From contig JASEEX010000001.1 of assembly GCA_030019415.1 (NCBI GenBank), positions 1 through 40,395 on the forward strand: a stretch of 40,395 bases of DNA. Reading direction: 5' to 3'. Positions 7,552 through 16,227 of this stretch are shown here, one piece after another (positions within the stretch are counted from its first letter, which is position 1; the number at the start of each line of letters is the position of its first letter). Origin of the DNA: Thermodesulfovibrionales bacterium (GTDB taxonomy: Bacteria; Nitrospirota; Thermodesulfovibrionia; Thermodesulfovibrionales; SM23-35). The position numbers and the translations under genes were made by a program. The notes beneath the pieces are model-generated. The model searched no databases. It saw only the letters and a program-made list of their open reading frames with translations, and had not been told where the DNA came from.

Positions 7552-9678
7552 ATGGAAGAATTAACCATAGACGGCTTGGTTAAGAAGGTCCTTTCCTATA
7601 ATCCCGATGCAGATGTAGAAGTACTGAAGCGGGCCTATCATTTTTCGAGTGAGTCCCACTCCAGCCAGAAAAGGATAGAAGGCTCACCTTATATAGAACA
7701 TCCCGTTGCGGTTGCATCGATCTTAGCTGATATGAAGATGGATACTGCAACCATTGCGGCAGGCCTTCTGCATGACACTATCGAAGATACAGGCAAAACA
7801 AGGGAAGAAATAAAGGAACTTTTTGGCGAAGAGATTGCATTCCTTGTGGAGGCATTGACAAAGCTTTCTCGAATGGTCTTCAAGACGAAAGAGGAGGCCC
7901 AGGCAGAAAACTTCAGGAAGATGTTTTTGGCCATGTCAGAGGATGTCAGGGTAATGCTCATAAAATTTGCAGATAGGCTTCATAATATGCGAACTCTAAA
8001 ACACCTTTCGGAAAATAGACGGCAGAGGATTGCATCAGAAACTCTCGAGATCTATGCACCAATAGCAAATAGGCTCGGCATCGGTTGGTTGAAGATGGAA
8101 CTTGAAGACCTGAGCTTTAAATTCCTCATGCCCAAACTCTATAGTGAACTTGTAAGAAAGGTTGCAAAGAGAAAGGAGGAGCAGGAGGGTTATTTAAATG
8201 AGCTTATTAAGATAGTAAATAATAAATTGAAAGAGGCGGGCCTCCCAGGTGCCGTATCAGGAAGGATAAAGCATCACTATGGCATCTATCAGAAGATGCA
8301 GAAACAGAGGATTACATTCGAGCAGGTTCATGATGTCCTCGGTCTGAGGATAATCACGGATACAAAGGCTAACTGCTATGCAATCCTCGGCCTGATTCAT
8401 TCTCTCTGGACGCCTATTCCTGGCAGATTCAGGGACTATATCGGAGTGCCAAAATCAAACATGTATCGGTCCCTCCACACGACTGTTATTGGGCCAAAGG
8501 GAGAAAGAGTAGAGTTTCAGATAAGAACCAATGAGATGCACATGATTGCAGAGCATGGTATAGCATCCCACTGGAGATATAAAGAAAAAGATGAGGTTGA
8601 TGAAAAGAGCAGCAAATATATCTCATGGCTTAGAGACCTGATACAGGCGCAGAAAGAGCTCTCTGATGCAAAGGATTTCCTTGAAGCTGTTAAAGGTGAG
8701 GTCTTCCCTGATGCTGTATATGTCTTTACCCCGAAGGGAGATATAAAGGAGCTACCTGTTGGTTCAACGCCTGTGGATTTCGCCTACAGCATCCATACAC
8801 AAGTAGGTCATAGATGTATTGGTGCAAAAGTAAATGGCAGAATAGTACCTCTCAGGTATACCCTCAGAAGTGGCGACACAGTCGAGATAATAACCTCTCC
8901 AACACATGGGCCAAGCAGGGACTGGCTTAAATTTGTTGTTACGCAACGCGCAAAGGACCGGATAAAACAGTGGATAAAGACTGAAGAGAGAAAAGAGGCC
9001 ATAGAACTGGGCAGCAGGCTCCTTGAAGGAGAGCTAAAAAGGCATGACTTCAGCCCGTCCGTCCTCAAGTCAGAAGATATGCAGGGGGTTTTAAAATCCT
9101 TTAATATCCAGTCCCTCGAGGATCTCTATGTCTCTGTTGGCTATGGAAGATTATCAGCTCATCAAGTTGTTAACAAACTGGTGCCAGAGAAACCAGTAGA
9201 AGAGGTTCCTGCTGCAAAGGTTACAAGACCTCTAAAGGAGCAGAAGGGCATCACCATAAAGGGAGTGGATAATGTTTTATATCGTACAGCTAAATGTTGT
9301 TTCCCTGTGCCGGGTGACAGGCTTGTAGGTTTTGTAACAAGGGGCAGGGGTGCCACAATCCATCGCGAGGACTGTCCAAACCTCGAAAGGCTCGCTGTTG
9401 ATAATGCAAGGCTCGTTGATGTTGAATGGAGGGCGGTGGGTGATGCGACGTCACCAGCAAAGCTATTTGTAGAAACTGTTGATAGACCCGGCATACTTGC
9501 AAACCTCAGTGCCCTTATATCATCCGTTAATGTCAATATAAGCCATGTAGAGGCAAGTTCAACAGAGGACAAAAAGGCCCATATCGTATTCGTCCTCGAG
9601 GTGAAGGATAAGAGCCAGCTCTCAGGGCTTACCCAGAAGATTGCACAGATGGAGGGAGTCCTGAAAGTGAGCAGATAA
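7552..9678 (+). CDS. Bifunctional (p)ppGpp synthetase/hydrolase (RelA/SpoT)
   Basis: This long RSH enzyme makes and degrades the stringent-response alarmone. The N-terminal HD hydrolase domain is intact, with His50 in YIEHPVAVA and the His74-Asp75 pair in LLHDTIEDTG, so hydrolysis should work. The synthetase domain follows, with GLRIITDT and FRDYIGVPKSNMYRSLHTT. The TGS domain starts near DAVYVFTPKGDIKELP (about 385-445). A C-terminal ACT domain begins near KLFVETVDRPGILANL. The length, 708 residues, is typical of Rel. It is the only RSH seen in the window. The region upstream is filled with repeats, and the ATG lacks a good ribosome binding site. Confidence 0.95.
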   Translation: MEELTIDGLVKKVLSYNPDADVEVLKRAYHFSSESHSSQKRIEGSPYIEHPVAVASILADMKMDTATIAAGLLHDTIEDTGKTREEIKELFGEEIAFLVEALTKLSRMVFKTKEEAQAENFRKMFLAMSEDVRVMLIKFADRLHNMRTLKHLSENRRQRIASETLEIYAPIANRLGIGWLKMELEDLSFKFLMPKLYSELVRKVAKRKEEQEGYLNELIKIVNNKLKEAGLPGAVSGRIKHHYGIYQKMQKQRITFEQVHDVLGLRIITDTKANCYAILGLIHSLWTPIPGRFRDYIGVPKSNMYRSLHTTVIGPKGERVEFQIRTNEMHMIAEHGIASHWRYKEKDEVDEKSSKYISWLRDLIQAQKELSDAKDFLEAVKGEVFPDAVYVFTPKGDIKELPVGSTPVDFAYSIHTQVGHRCIGAKVNGRIVPLRYTLRSGDTVEIITSPTHGPSRDWLKFVVTQRAKDRIKQWIKTEERKEAIELGSRLLEGELKRHDFSPSVLKSEDMQGVLKSFNIQSLEDLYVSVGYGRLSAHQVVNKLVPEKPVEEVPAAKVTRPLKEQKGITIKGVDNVLYRTAKCCFPVPGDRLVGFVTRGRGATIHREDCPNLERLAVDNARLVDVEWRAVGDATSPAKLFVETVDRPGILANLSALISSVNVNISHVEASSTEDKKAHIVFVLEVKDKSQLSGLTQKIAQMEGVLKVSR

Positions 9679-9688
9679 CAATATATGT

Positions 9689-10141
9689 ATGGATAAGGAC
9701 GGTATCGCATTTGTAGAGCTTCTGATTGTAATAAGCATAATTGCGATTTTGGCGGTGTTAACTGTCCCGGTAATTAAGGCAAACAAGCTTGATGGCGCTA
9801 CAAGGATGATTTACTCTGATTTATTCCTTGCAAGGATGCAGGCGATAGCCAAGGGAAATAACTTCAGGGTTATATTCAATACAGAAGATGGTCATACATA
9901 TGATAATCATACCTACTGGATTCATAACGATAAAAATAGTAATAGCGATATAGAGGCAGGTGAAGAGTACACCCCTAAAGATATACATAAAGATTATAAA
10001 GGGGTAACATTTACTGTTAATAGCAACGCTACCTTTAATCCAACGGGGACTTCTAATGCTGGTACTATTACACTAAAAGACCAATCTGGTTCAGAAAAAA
10101 AGGTTATATTTTCCTGGACAGGGAGGGTAAGGATAGAGTGA
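9689..10141 (+). CDS. GspH/FimT-like minor pseudopilin
   Basis: This small type IV pilin-like protein (150 residues) is the first of four minor pilin genes. The class III leader is very short: MDKDG, then IAFVELLIVISIIAILAVL. If prepilin peptidase cuts after Gly5, Glu falls at the conserved +5 position. The usual FTLVE is altered to IAFVE, with Ile at +1 instead of Phe. The rest fits the GspH/FimT pattern, with RMIYSDLFLARMQAIAKG helix and a beta-rich C-terminus ending VIFSWTGRVRIE. Its stop overlaps the next start by 4 bp. Minor pilins of this class prime pilus assembly at the inner membrane. Confidence 0.85.
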   Translation: MDKDGIAFVELLIVISIIAILAVLTVPVIKANKLDGATRMIYSDLFLARMQAIAKGNNFRVIFNTEDGHTYDNHTYWIHNDKNSNSDIEAGEEYTPKDIHKDYKGVTFTVNSNATFNPTGTSNAGTITLKDQSGSEKKVIFSWTGRVRIE

Positions 10142-10545
10142 TATGCCACCATAAAAACCAGAATGGCTTCACATTGGTAGAGGTTCTCATAGCCCTGGCC
10201 ATCCTATCCATAGGTCTTCTTGCCCTCGCTGGATTGCAGGTAGTAGTGATAAAGGGCAATGCAGGCTCTAAGAATCTGACATCGGCAGTTATTCTGGCAG
10301 AGGCAAAGATAGAGCAATTAAAGAGGAATGGATTTGCCAATCTGGTAAACGGTGACTTTCAGGATCCGAATAACCCTGTTAATGAGACCGGTCAGGCAGG
10401 GGGCATTTTCACAAGATCCTGGGTAATTGATGATTATCTCGTTTCAGCAGATATGAAACAGATAACTGTGACCTTAACATGGACAGATTCCTTAGGGAAT
10501 CATAACATCCCTGTAACAACAGTATTTTCGAAGGCTGTGGATTGA
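10138..10545 (+). CDS. pilV: PilV-like minor pilin
   Basis: This 135-residue prepilin has a leader ending NQNG and a mature start FTLVEVLIALAILSIGLLAL, a textbook class III signal with Glu at +5. It is followed by LAGLQVVVIKGNAGSKNLTSA, typical of PilV/GspI-type proteins. The downstream part is a short beta-rich domain without Cys. The ATG overlaps the upstream pseudopilin gene (ATGA), and pilW starts 2 bp after the stop. It should act with PilW, PilX and FimT as the initiation complex for a type IV pilus. Symbol by position and similarity only. Confidence 0.8.
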   Translation: MICHHKNQNGFTLVEVLIALAILSIGLLALAGLQVVVIKGNAGSKNLTSAVILAEAKIEQLKRNGFANLVNGDFQDPNNPVNETGQAGGIFTRSWVIDDYLVSADMKQITVTLTWTDSLGNHNIPVTTVFSKAVD

Positions 10546-10546
10546 A

Positions 10547-11308
10547 ATGGATAAAAAGGGGTTTACCCCGTTAGATAGAGAACATCTAACGGGGTTTACA
10601 TTAGTAGAGTTGATGATTGCTATGGTAATTTCACTCATTGTCCTTGCAGGTATTTATAATGTCTTTATATCATCCAGCAGAAGCTATTTTATTCAGGAGT
10701 CCATAACTGATATGCAACAGAATGCAAGGGCATCAATAGAATTTATGGCAAGGGAATTGAGAAATGCAGTTGTAATAGAGGAGACCGATACAACATCAGG
10801 TAATAGCAGTATAACCTTTTATACAGATGGAGACAATGCAGATGTGGGCGTATCTACAGGCGGAAACACAAATACCACCTTAAATGACACAACTAAATCA
10901 TGGACTACTAACAAATGGCAGAATAAGATATTAGCGATTGTCGATGGCACCGGGAAAGGTCAAACAAGAACCATCAGCTCAAACACCTCTACTCAGTTAA
11001 CAACTACTTCTAACTGGACAACAGTTCCAGACAGTACATCCGTTTATCATATTGGTGTTGAGAAGAAAGGGTTCTCAAGAACAAGTGATAATAATGTCCT
11101 TCGTTATACAAAAGGTGGTAGTGTAAATCAGCCATTTACTGAGAATATAACCAGTCTAACCTTAACAGCAGATGATCTAAATATTAATAATATTAAGAGA
11201 ATAGATATTGAATTGACCGCAAGGACATCGAGGACAGATCCGAATATGAATAACCAATACCACTATTATACTGTTAATACCTCAATAAAATTGAGATTAA
11301 GGGGGTGA
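10547..11308 (+). CDS. pilW: PilW-like minor pilin with duplicated prepilin motif
   Basis: This is a 253-residue prepilin. A normal N-terminus would read MDKKG then FTLVELMIAMVISLIVLAG. Here the text GFT occurs twice: MDKKGFTPLDREHLTGFTLV. Eleven codons separate the two copies, produced by a 33-bp palindrome insertion. The second GFTLVE still offers a proper peptidase site with Glu at +5, so the protein is probably functional with a longer leader. The mature part has the helix IYNVFISSSRSYFIQESI and a Thr/Ser/Asn-rich beta domain. It overlaps pilX by a few bases. Confidence 0.82.
   Translation: MDKKGFTPLDREHLTGFTLVELMIAMVISLIVLAGIYNVFISSSRSYFIQESITDMQQNARASIEFMARELRNAVVIEETDTTSGNSSITFYTDGDNADVGVSTGGNTNTTLNDTTKSWTTNKWQNKILAIVDGTGKGQTRTISSNTSTQLTTTSNWTTVPDSTSVYHIGVEKKGFSRTSDNNVLRYTKGGSVNQPFTENITSLTLTADDLNINNIKRIDIELTARTSRTDPNMNNQYHYYTVNTSIKLRLRG
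10558..10599 (+). repeat. 33-bp palindrome insertion in the pilW leader, with 9-bp flanking duplication
   Basis: GGGGTTTAC occurs at 10558-10566 and again at 10591-10599, exactly 33 bp apart. Between them is an 11-bp perfect stem, CCCCGTTAGAT (10566-10576) and ATCTAACGGGG (10584-10594), with a 7-base loop. The unit adds 11 codons in frame and forms a stable hairpin close behind the start codon. Confidence 0.9.
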
Positions 11309-11313
11309 ATCTC

Positions 11314-12492
11314 ATGGTATTTAAAGACAAAAAAGGCATAGCCTTAGTAGCAGCCTTGCTGATCCTTTTAGCCCTTTCAATAATAGGGGTAATTGCTATA
11401 ACCACAACAGTGACTGACACAAAGATCTCAGGGAATCTAAAGGATATTAAACAGGCATTTTACCTCGCAGATGCAGGTATAAGTCATGCAGGTTATCTTC
11501 TTCAACAAAATATAGGTACCTGGGACACTTATCTCCCATCTCCCTTTATAGATACTACTAATTTAGGGGCCGGGAGCTATAGCGTTACTATCAGCAATAT
11601 TGGAACTACTGTAATCAGAAAGAAAGTGGTATCAACCGGAAAAACCTCAACAGGGTCTAAGGCAATAATTGAGGCAATATTCAATAGAGCGCCATTCATT
11701 CCTGATGATGCAATAACCACCAATGGAAATCTAAAAATTTCGGGAAAGCCGAACATAGCGGGTTCAAATGGAGGTGCTCATTCCAATAAAGACCTTGAAA
11801 TCAAAGGGAGCCCGAATATTGCCCAGACCGCTTCAGCCTCCGGGACTGCCTCTCCTTCTCCACCATACATAAGTAGCGCTCCAACAGTGGATATACCAAC
11901 AATTAACCCGACCCAGTTTGCCATTTACGCTGACTATCAATTAAGGTCAGATGGTAAGGTCTACAAGGCAGGCTCTACGCTACCGGAGGATATGCCAGGC
12001 GGAAAATGGTACGGCTGGGATTACAGCAGTGGCAAATGGACTTTAAGTAGTAATGATACTCCCCCTCCTGGGATGCTATATATAGAAGGAGGTGCGAATG
12101 TATCGGGAAACCCGGGAAGTGCCTCTGACCCGTGGCAAACAACCCTTATTGCCACAGGGAATATTGAGATATCTGGAAATCCTATCATCGCTAACTATAA
12201 GGACCTTTCAGATCCGATAGGTGTTCAAAATCTCTTATTCGTTGCCGGCGGCGAGCTAAGGATAAGTGGCAACGTGACTCAAACCTTTGATGGGATCATA
12301 GCTGCCCATGGACATATAGAGGTTAGCGGGAATCCCACACTTAATGGATCCATAATAGCGGAGAATGCGACTGGAATCGGGACTGAAAATAAGGTTTCTG
12401 GAAATATGACTATTACTTACAATGGTGGTCTGCTCTCCCCTTTTATTAGTAATACAGTTAATATATTAGCCTGGCGTCAGGTTAACGAGTAA
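11314..12492 (+). CDS. pilX: PilX-like pilus assembly protein
   Basis: The N-terminus DKKGIALVAALLILLALSII is the PilX type, in which GIALV replaces the usual GFTLVE. It is followed by DIKQAFYLADAGISHAGYLL, also typical of PilX-family proteins. Downstream, residues from about 140 on are rich in SGNP-type repeats (ISGKPNI, IKGSPNI, VSGNPGS, ISGNPII, VSGNPTL), which suggests a beta-solenoid-like domain. The ATG at 11314 has GGGGGTGA seven bases upstream and is preferred over the in-frame GTG at 11305. It is the last gene of the minor pilin operon; no PilY1 or major pilin follows. Confidence 0.8.
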   Translation: MVFKDKKGIALVAALLILLALSIIGVIAITTTVTDTKISGNLKDIKQAFYLADAGISHAGYLLQQNIGTWDTYLPSPFIDTTNLGAGSYSVTISNIGTTVIRKKVVSTGKTSTGSKAIIEAIFNRAPFIPDDAITTNGNLKISGKPNIAGSNGGAHSNKDLEIKGSPNIAQTASASGTASPSPPYISSAPTVDIPTINPTQFAIYADYQLRSDGKVYKAGSTLPEDMPGGKWYGWDYSSGKWTLSSNDTPPPGMLYIEGGANVSGNPGSASDPWQTTLIATGNIEISGNPIIANYKDLSDPIGVQNLLFVAGGELRISGNVTQTFDGIIAAHGHIEVSGNPTLNGSIIAENATGIGTENKVSGNMTITYNGGLLSPFISNTVNILAWRQVNE

Positions 12493-12534
12493 GAATCAAT
12501 TAAATAGGTCTAATAGGAAATTGAGCATTCTTTT
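12493..12534 (+). terminator. Possible terminator after the minor pilin operon
   Basis: GAATCAATT (12493-12501) can pair with AATTG plus ATTC (12519-12530) across a three-base bulge, and TTTT follows. The stem is A/T-rich and imperfect, so support is modest. Confidence 0.3.
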
Positions 12535-12558
12535 ATATATTCGAGGTATTTAAACCAG

Positions 12559-13447
12559 CTATATCCCTAAAGGCGAGGCGAGGCGATAAACCACCATTCC
12601 ACTACCAAATGAGATAAAGAGCATGAACATAAGCGAGATGAGGAACCATCTCCAGCTTCCCATTTCCTGCTTCATCACGACTGCTGTTGCTGCACATGGA
12701 ATAAAGAGCATTAACACGACGAGGAATGAGAGAGCCGATGCATGGCTTATTACTCCAGGCAGGATACTCCTTAGCCCCTCTTCCCCAACCCCATAGAGCA
12801 CACCGAGAGTTGCTATCGAGTTCTCCTTAGCAACAAAGCCCGCCAGCAGGGCAATCATCATCTTCCAATCCAATCCTATAGGAGCTTCCAAAGGTTCAAC
12901 GAGACGGCCTAACCATCCAAGGATATTATCTTCAATTCTTCCACGAGGAAAGTTAGACATGGTCCACAGTAATATCGAGAAGCCAAAGATAACTGTTCCA
13001 GCGCGTTTCACGAAGGCTGCTGTCCTTTTCCACAAGGGACTTCTTAAGAGACTCTACATCTATGAGAATTCCTTGCTCCTGAGCCACGTCCATCATGTTC
13101 AAGGCAACTATGACCGGAGGTTTTAGAAGGAGAAGTTCGGAGAGTAGATAAAGGCTTCTTTCTAAAGCTGATGCATTGGCTATAAGAATTACAATGTCGG
13201 GTCGCTCTTTTATTATAAAATCCCTCGCTATCCTCTCCTCTTCGGAGAAGGCCGTGAGGCTGTATGTTCCAGGAAGGTCAATTATTCCCATCTCAGCTTC
13301 CCCTGAGATGATGACCCCTTCCTTTTTTTCAACCGTCTTTCCAGGCCAGTTCCCGACGTGTTGCGATAATCCCGTGAGAATATTAAAGACTGTGGATTTG
13401 CCAACGTTCGGCTGCCCTGCAAGGGCTACAAGAAGTTTCTTTCCCAC
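12559..13447 (-). pseudogene. feoB: FeoB ferrous iron transporter, internally deleted and frameshifted
   Basis: Two overlapping frames together make a truncated FeoB. The first (from GTG 13447) carries the N-terminal GTPase domain: GQPNVGKST, GIIDLPGTYSLTAFSEEERI and NMMD, ending near IDVESLKKSL. The second (13035 to 12559) resumes at WKRTAAFVKRAGTVIFGFSI, which in intact FeoB lies deep in the membrane domain, and runs to the normal C-terminus with VAKENSIATLGVLYG. About half of the normal 650-750-residue protein is missing, and the join near 13040 shifts frame. The membrane channel cannot form. An assembly artefact is possible but less likely, since feoA beside it is also broken. Confidence 0.88.
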
Positions 13448-13650
13448 TATTGTCTGGTTCCGCCCTTTTCGTCCCCAACCCTGGTTATCATTATCCTTGA
13501 TGCCTGACCCCTTCCAATAGCAATCCTTGTACCATTAGTTATGACCAGCAGAGGTCCCCTGTTGTTTCTAAGGACCTTGAGCCATATACCTGGAGCAATA
13601 CCCATTGCAGCAAGTCTACTTATTAGCCCGTATCCTCCTGAAATGGAATA
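13447..13650 (-). pseudogene. feoA: FeoA fragment lacking its N-terminus
   Basis: An open frame of 67 codons between in-frame stops matches the C-terminal two-thirds of FeoA: GGYGLISRLAAMGIAPG, then NGTRIAIGRGQASRIMI. The usual N-terminal SH3-like strands and a start codon in the right place are absent; an in-frame stop (13651-13653) lies four codons before GGYG. The stop codon overlaps the feoB start by one base (TAGTG), the normal coupled feoAB arrangement. FeoA is the small cytoplasmic partner of FeoB. The feoB gene it precedes is also broken, so the whole ferrous iron uptake locus is decaying. Confidence 0.8.
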
Positions 13651-13737
13651 CTAAATTTTGTTTTTATGCGTCAAGAGGACAATTGCACCAAGAAGTATCT
13701 CTTTTTCCGTGACATAAAGTCTGGTCTGAGAATGCAC

Positions 13738-13785
13738 TTGACAAAAATTCCTTATGAGGCAAAGATAGTTTATTGGAGGCTTATC
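13738..13785 (+). promoter_or_regulatory. Candidate promoter and RBS for argG
   Basis: A perfect TTGACA (13738-13743) lies 43 bp before the argG ATG, and TTGGAGG lies just upstream of the start. No good -10 hexamer is found at 17 bp (AAAGAT), so this is only a candidate. Confidence 0.35.
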
Positions 13786-13786
13786 C

Positions 13787-14977
13787 ATGATAAAGAAAAT
13801 TGTCCTTGCCTACTCAGGGGGTCTTGATACATCTGTAGCTATAAAATGGCTAAAAGAGAAATATAACGCTGAGGTTATTGCATTCTATGCAGACTTGGGC
13901 CAGGGAGAAAACCTCGAAGAAGTAAGAGAAAAGGCATTGAAGACAGGTGCATCAAAGGTTTATATAGAAGACCTTAAGGAAGAATTCGTAAAAGACTATA
14001 TATTCCCGATGCTCAGGGCTAATGCAGCTTACGAAGGCACCTATCTGCTCGGGACATCAATAGCGAGACCACTTATCGCAAAAAAGCAGATAGAGATTGC
14101 AGAAAAGGAAGGTGCTGAGGCAGTTGCACATGGTGCTACAGGGAAAGGTAATGACCAGGTAAGGTTTGAACTGACATATTATGCACTAAAGCCTGAAATA
14201 AAGGTTATAGCACCGTGGAGGGAGTGGCCATTCAACTCAAGGCAGTCCCTAATTGAGTATTCTGAGAGGCATGGTATCCCTGTTACAGCAACAAAGGAAA
14301 GGCCTTATAGTATTGACAGAAACCTATTTCACATCAGCTATGAGGGGGGAATCTTGGAAGACCCCTGGCAGGAACCACCACCTGATATGTATACGATGAT
14401 TACGCCACCTGAGAAGGTACCTGATATGCCTGTATATATTGATATCTCTTATGAGAGGGGTAACCCCGTCGCAATCAATAATGAAGTTATGTCTCCTGCG
14501 ACTTTGCTTGAGAAATTGAATTCCATTGCTGGTAAAAATGGTGTTGGAAGAGTGGATATGGTAGAAAACAGGTATGTGGGGATTAAATCCAGGGGTGTTT
14601 ATGAAACCCCTGGTGGCACAGCTCTTCATATTGCCCACAAGGCATTAGAGTCAATAACCCTCGACAGAGAGATAATGCACCTCAAGGACTCTATTATAAT
14701 GCGCTATTCGGAGCTCATATATTATGGATACTGGTTTTCTCCTGAAAGGTTTGCTATCCAGAACTTTATAGATGATATACAGAAAGATGTCACTGGCACC
14801 GTCAGGGTCAAGATTTATAAGGGAAATTGTTATGTTGTCGGAAGAAAATCTCCAAATTCCCTTTATCACCCCGGGCTCGCGACATTTGAGGCAGAAGATA
14901 TGTTTAATCAGAAAGATGCTGAGGGTTTTATAAAACTTAATGCACTTAGGTTGAAATTGAGAAGATTAAAAAGATAG
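13787..14977 (+). CDS. argG: Argininosuccinate synthase
   Basis: ArgG condenses citrulline and aspartate, with ATP, into argininosuccinate in arginine biosynthesis. The protein has 396 residues, the usual length. The PP-loop ATP site [17 protein letters not shown] is at 8-24. The conserved citrulline/aspartate-binding stretch [12 protein letters not shown] and the later YGYWFSPE segment are intact. A TTGGAGG ribosome binding site fixes the ATG at 13787. It appears to be a single-gene unit: an iron-uptake ruin lies upstream on the other strand, and a repeat-filled spacer lies downstream. No other arginine genes are in the window. Confidence 0.97.
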   Translation: MIKKIVLAYSGGLDTSVAIKWLKEKYNAEVIAFYADLGQGENLEEVREKALKTGASKVYIEDLKEEFVKDYIFPMLRANAAYEGTYLLGTSIARPLIAKKQIEIAEKEGAEAVAHGATGKGNDQVRFELTYYALKPEIKVIAPWREWPFNSRQSLIEYSERHGIPVTATKERPYSIDRNLFHISYEGGILEDPWQEPPPDMYTMITPPEKVPDMPVYIDISYERGNPVAINNEVMSPATLLEKLNSIAGKNGVGRVDMVENRYVGIKSRGVYETPGGTALHIAHKALESITLDREIMHLKDSIIMRYSELIYYGYWFSPERFAIQNFIDDIQKDVTGTVRVKIYKGNCYVVGRKSPNSLYHPGLATFEAEDMFNQKDAEGFIKLNALRLKLRRLKR

Positions 14978-14980
14978 AGA

Positions 14981-15127
14981 AATAACAAATGACCAAATCT
15001 CAATAACCAGATAATAACCAATAATCAAATTTAAAATAACCAAACAAAGCAGCAATAAGTACCTGACCAGTTTGGTTAATTGGTTATTGGAATTTATTTG
15101 GTGATTGGTTATTGATTTTTGGTTATT
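14981..15127. repeat. Imperfect inverted repeat made of AATAACC-type heptads
   Basis: The left arm (14981-15044) is built of aataacc / aaccaat units and ends taaccaaac. The right arm (15070-15127) begins gtttggttaat and is built of ggttaat / tggttat / tgattgg units, the reverse complement in pattern. The right arm can be cut into eight successive 7-mers. The transcript could form a long weak stem between argG and dprA. Related sequence lies at 22975-23044. Confidence 0.75.
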
Positions 15128-15141
15128 AGAGGCCTTAGATT

Positions 15142-16227
15142 ATGTCAGACCTTAGATACTGGATTGCACTATCCATGCTACAAGATATAGGACCTATTGG
15201 GGCTAAGAAACTGCTCTCTGTATTTGGAACACCTGAAAGAATTTTCGATGCAGAGGTTGATGACCTCCTTTCTATAGAAGGGATAGGGATAAACAGGGCA
15301 AAAAATATAAAAGAATTTTCATCCTGGGAGGTTGTGGATAAACAGGTTAAGGTCTTAGAGAAAAAGGGGATAAAGACTGTAAATCTCAATGGGTCTTCAT
15401 ATCCAGAAATGCTCAGGGAAATAGAGGATGCACCTGTTGTCATTTATACCAAGGGTGATATTCAGCCTCAGGATAGATATACAATAGCAATTGTCGGTTC
15501 ACGCAAGCCTACCTCCTATGGGACATCTGTTGCAGAAAATATTTCAGAGGAGCTTGCATCCATGGGTTTTACTATTGTTAGCGGTATGGCAAGGGGTATT
15601 GATGCCATATCGCACAGGGGAGCATTAAGAGCAGGCGGAAGGACCATTGCAGTGCTCGGATCAGGACTTGATGTACCCTATCCTCCAGAGAACACGGGTT
15701 TGATGGATAAAATTACAAGCTCCGGTTGTGTTATCAGTGAGTTTCCCCCTGGGACCTCTCCTGATAGAGAAAACTTTCCCCGGAGAAATAGACTGATAAG
15801 TGGCCTTTCTCTTGGTGTGCTCATAGTAGAGGCTACCTCTGACAGCGGCTCCCTGATCACAGCAGGATATGCCCTCGAACAGGGTAGAGAGGTCTTCGCG
15901 GTTCCTGGTAACATAACTTCATCTAATTCAGAAGGCACGAACGAACTGATCAAAAGAGGTGCGATACTCACACGGAAGGCGGAGGATATCGTTGAGGAGC
16001 TCGCACCCGTTTTGAAAGGATTTATAAGATCAAAAGAAAAGGCAAAGATAGAAGTTACGGAAGAAGAAAAGAACCTCTGTAACCTGCTCTCTGGAGAGCC
16101 AAAGCATGTAGATGATATCTCTCGGGAGAGTAGATTACCGGCATCAAAGGTACTCGGAATCCTTCTTAACTTAGAGATGAAAGGTGCTGTAAGGCAAACA
16201 ACAGGGAAAAGGTTTTATCTGGTATGA
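15142..16227 (+). CDS. dprA: DNA-processing protein DprA (Smf)
   Basis: DprA binds incoming single-stranded DNA during natural transformation and loads RecA. The protein has 361 residues. A helix-hairpin-helix region lies at the N-terminus (LLSIEGIGINRAKNI, about 42-56). The Rossmann-like DprA core follows, with IVGSRKPTSYG (118-127), SGMARGIDAISHRGAL (147-162) and VLGSGLDVPYPPEN. A C-terminal winged-helix domain ends the protein (from about 300, DDISRESRLPASKVLGILL). The stop overlaps the topA start by 4 bp, a common dprA-topA arrangement. With the pilin operon nearby it hints at transformability (inference). Confidence 0.94.
   Translation: MSDLRYWIALSMLQDIGPIGAKKLLSVFGTPERIFDAEVDDLLSIEGIGINRAKNIKEFSSWEVVDKQVKVLEKKGIKTVNLNGSSYPEMLREIEDAPVVIYTKGDIQPQDRYTIAIVGSRKPTSYGTSVAENISEELASMGFTIVSGMARGIDAISHRGALRAGGRTIAVLGSGLDVPYPPENTGLMDKITSSGCVISEFPPGTSPDRENFPRRNRLISGLSLGVLIVEATSDSGSLITAGYALEQGREVFAVPGNITSSNSEGTNELIKRGAILTRKAEDIVEELAPVLKGFIRSKEKAKIEVTEEEKNLCNLLSGEPKHVDDISRESRLPASKVLGILLNLEMKGAVRQTTGKRFYLV

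Noticed and set aside
13176-13520. Plus-strand open frame across the feoB remnant
   Set aside because: It is the antisense shadow of the GTPase domain, with no family resemblance.
13754-13760. ATGAGGCAA before argG, and a similar run near 24600, as extra IS repeat copies
   Set aside because: Only the 9-base core matches, without the TAGATTTT block; the second lies within a conserved coding region.
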